Positions 5,141-6,666 of a stretch of DNA of 6,666 nt are shown here, piece after piece (the first letter of the stretch is position 1; the number at the start of each line of letters is the position of its first letter). A program made the position numbers and the translations under genes. Source of the DNA: an uncultured Coriobacteriaceae bacterium (lineage in GTDB: Bacteria; Actinomycetota; Coriobacteriia; Coriobacteriales; UMGS124); contig CACZRK010000431.1 in NCBI GenBank assembly GCA_902783515.1, positions 1 to 6,666 on the forward strand, in the 5' to 3' direction. Under the pieces are notes generated by a model that worked only from the letters and a program-made list of their open reading frames with translations, ran no database searches and was not told the DNA's origin.

Positions 5141-6666
5141 ATGAAGCTTTCGTTTACCACGCGCGGCTGGCTGGACGCGCATCCCTGGGACGAGCTCGTG
5201 GACCTCGCGGTGGAGATGGGCTTCGCCGGCATCGAGGTCAGCGACGCGCTGGGCGACGCGCGCCTCACGGGCAAGGGCGGCCCGCTTGACGCCTACGGCG
5301 CCCGCGCCACGGCCCGCGCGCTGCGCTCCCGGTCGCTGAGCCTGCCCGTGCTGGACTCCTCGGCCGACATCGCCGGCGAGCGGGACTGCACCGCCGAGCT
5401 GCGCGCGCTCGTGGACCTCGCGCAGAAGACGTCCACCGAGCTCGTGAGCGTGCGCGCGCTCGGCGAGGACGAGTCTCGCGTGCGCGCGACGCTGGACGCG
5501 CTGCTGCCCTATGCCGAGGAGCGCGGCGTCACCGTCATCATCGAGACGTCCGGCATCTACGCCGACACGGAGCGCCTCGTCGCCCTGATGGACGGGTACG
5601 CGAGCGACTACCTGGGCGCGCTGTGGGACGTGCGCGAGCCGTTCCGCAGGTGCAAGGAGAAGCCGGCGATCACGATCCGCAACCTGGGCGCGTACGTGAA
5701 GCACGTGCACATGTACGACTCCGACGACGACGGCACCTTCAACCTGGTGGGCGAGGGCACTGCGCCGATCGACGACGTCATGCGCGCGCTCGCCTCGGTG
5801 AACTACGACGGCTTCGTGTCGCTGCGCTGGGAGCCCGCGTGGATGGAGGACCTCACCGACCCGCAGGTCATCTTCCCGCACTTCGTGAACTACATGGCGC
5901 GCTACAACGACACGAAGAGCCGCAAGAAGTCGCACTTCCTGAACCACGACGGCACCGGCGAGTACGTCTGGGAGAAGGACGAGCTCATCGACTTCACGTT
6001 CCCGCAGGTCCTGGACCGCATGGTTGAGGAGTTCCCCAACCAGTACGCCTTCAAGTACACGACGCTGGACTACACGCGCACCTACGAGGAGTTCCGCGAC
6101 GACGTGGACACCTTCGCCCGCGCGCTCGTGTCCATGGGCGTGAGGCCCGGCAGCAAGGTGGCCATCTGGGCGACGAACGTGCCCGCGTGGTTCATCACCT
6201 TCTGGGCGACCACCAAGATCGGCGCCGTGCTCGTCACCGTGAACACCGCCTACAAGATCCACGAGGCGGAGTACCTGCTGCGCCAGTCCGACACGCACAC
6301 GCTCGTCATGATCGACCGCGCGCTTGACTCCGACTACGCGCAGATCATCAACGAGCTGTGCCCGGAGATCGCCGCGACCGAGCCCGGCAGGCCGCTGCAC
6401 TGCAAGCGCCTGCCGTTCCTGCGCAACGTGATCACCGTCGGCTTCCGCATGCCGGGGTGCCTCACGTTCGAGGAGACCTTTGAGCGCGCGGCGTCGGTGC
6501 CGCTGGAGGCGGTGCAGCGCATGGCGGCGCAGGTCAAGCCCGATGACGTCTGCAACATGCAGTACACGTCCGGCACGACGGGCTTCCCCAAGGGCGTCAT
6601 GCTCACGCACAGCAACGTCGTCAACGACGGCAAGTGCATCGGCGACCGCATGGGCCTCTCCACGGC
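5141..6666 (+). CDS. Fusion of xylose-isomerase-like TIM barrel and acyl-CoA-synthetase-type AMP-forming ligase (3' end outside window)
   Basis: The frame is open for 508 codons to the window end. Residues 1-255 form a sugar-phosphate isomerase/xylose-isomerase-like TIM barrel. It has the four usual metal-ligand positions: Glu135 in TVIIETSG, Asp163 in LWDVREP, His190 in HVHMYD and Glu231 in LRWEP. A basic linker (258-268, RKKSHF within) leads to an adenylate-forming domain from about 284: TYEEFRDDVDTFARAL (314-329), VNTAYKIHEAEYLLRQSD (367-384) and the ATP-binding P-loop YTSGTTGFPKGVMLTHSN (475-492). The second half looks like fatty-acyl/long-chain acyl-CoA synthetases, which activate a carboxylic acid to acyl-AMP and then acyl-CoA. 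The C-terminal ligase subdomain is beyond the window. ATG at 5141 follows AGGAG (5129-5133), which lies in the last codons of the LeuA-like gene and suggests translational coupling. The substrate is unknown. The fusion suggests one protein both transforms and activates (or holds) the same small molecule. Confidence 0.88.
   Translation, partial: MKLSFTTRGWLDAHPWDELVDLAVEMGFAGIEVSDALGDARLTGKGGPLDAYGARATARALRSRSLSLPVLDSSADIAGERDCTAELRALVDLAQKTSTELVSVRALGEDESRVRATLDALLPYAEERGVTVIIETSGIYADTERLVALMDGYASDYLGALWDVREPFRRCKEKPAITIRNLGAYVKHVHMYDSDDDGTFNLVGEGTAPIDDVMRALASVNYDGFVSLRWEPAWMEDLTDPQVIFPHFVNYMARYNDTKSRKKSHFLNHDGTGEYVWEKDELIDFTFPQVLDRMVEEFPNQYAFKYTTLDYTRTYEEFRDDVDTFARALVSMGVRPGSKVAIWATNVPAWFITFWATTKIGAVLVTVNTAYKIHEAEYLLRQSDTHTLVMIDRALDSDYAQIINELCPEIAATEPGRPLHCKRLPFLRNVITVGFRMPGCLTFEETFERAASVPLEAVQRMAAQVKPDDVCNMQYTSGTTGFPKGVMLTHSNVVNDGKCIGDRMGLST

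Noticed and set aside
3463..5274. A 603-codon open frame on - opposite the LeuA-like gene
   Set aside because: Its translation is His/Arg/Val-rich with no recognisable domain, and it mirrors the codon pattern of the real gene on the other strand.
5015..6610. A 531-codon open frame on - opposite the fusion gene
   Set aside because: Same reason: low-complexity, no family features, fully antisense to a gene with clear motifs.
1..6666. tRNA, rRNA, insertion sequence or transposase
   Set aside because: No cloverleaf, rRNA-like segment, transposase motif or terminal inverted repeats with target duplication were seen, including around the 3141 junction.

Overview
The window is very GC-rich and its genes are close together. 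It looks like Actinomycetota, and the flavoprotein fragment and overall gene style suggest a gut-type Coriobacteriia (Eggerthella/Olsenella-like). That placement is an inference from protein style and composition; there is no rRNA or other marker gene here.

Layout, left to right. (1) The 3' end of a nitroreductase-family gene (+, 1-210). (2) A gene-free stretch, 211-651, between two convergent genes. It holds an array of nine copies of a short motif (GAATGGGAG or GTTCGGGAG), mostly inside 24-nt units, in both orientations, followed by three GC-rich tandem copies at 591-642. (3) A complete ferrochelatase gene (-, 652-1698). (4) A 407-bp divergent intergenic region (1699-2105) with candidate promoters on both strands and an interleaved inverted repeat. 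(5) A low-molecular-weight protein tyrosine phosphatase (+, 2106-2609). (6) Two broken genes back to back: the C-terminal part of a LysR-type regulator (-, 2623-3141) and the last 94 codons of a fumarate-reductase-like flavoprotein (+, 3141-3425). Both lack their 5' halves at the same point, near base 3141, so this is either a deletion scar in an ancestral divergent regulator/flavoenzyme pair or an assembly join. (7) An intergenic region with a hairpin and two adjacent 17-bp dyads, then a tight two-gene operon. Its first gene is a LeuA-like (2-isopropylmalate synthase-like) protein (+, 3724-5136). Its second is a fusion of a xylose-isomerase-like TIM barrel with an acyl-CoA-synthetase-type adenylate-forming enzyme (+, 5141 to the window end).

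The most interesting biology is in the operon and the repeat array. The LeuA-like protein keeps the C-terminal LeuA regulatory/dimerisation domain and the catalytic-type Arg, but the HxH metal-binding motif of the synthase family reads Ser-Cys-Ser and the metal-binding Asp reads Glu. It is therefore probably not an ordinary isopropylmalate synthase. Its neighbour keeps all four metal-ligand positions of the TIM barrel and the adenylation P-loop. Together they look like an undescribed acyl/carboxylate-processing pair; the substrate cannot be told from sequence. In the array, the nine motif copies fall at multiples of about 10.4 bp, that is, on one face of the helix.
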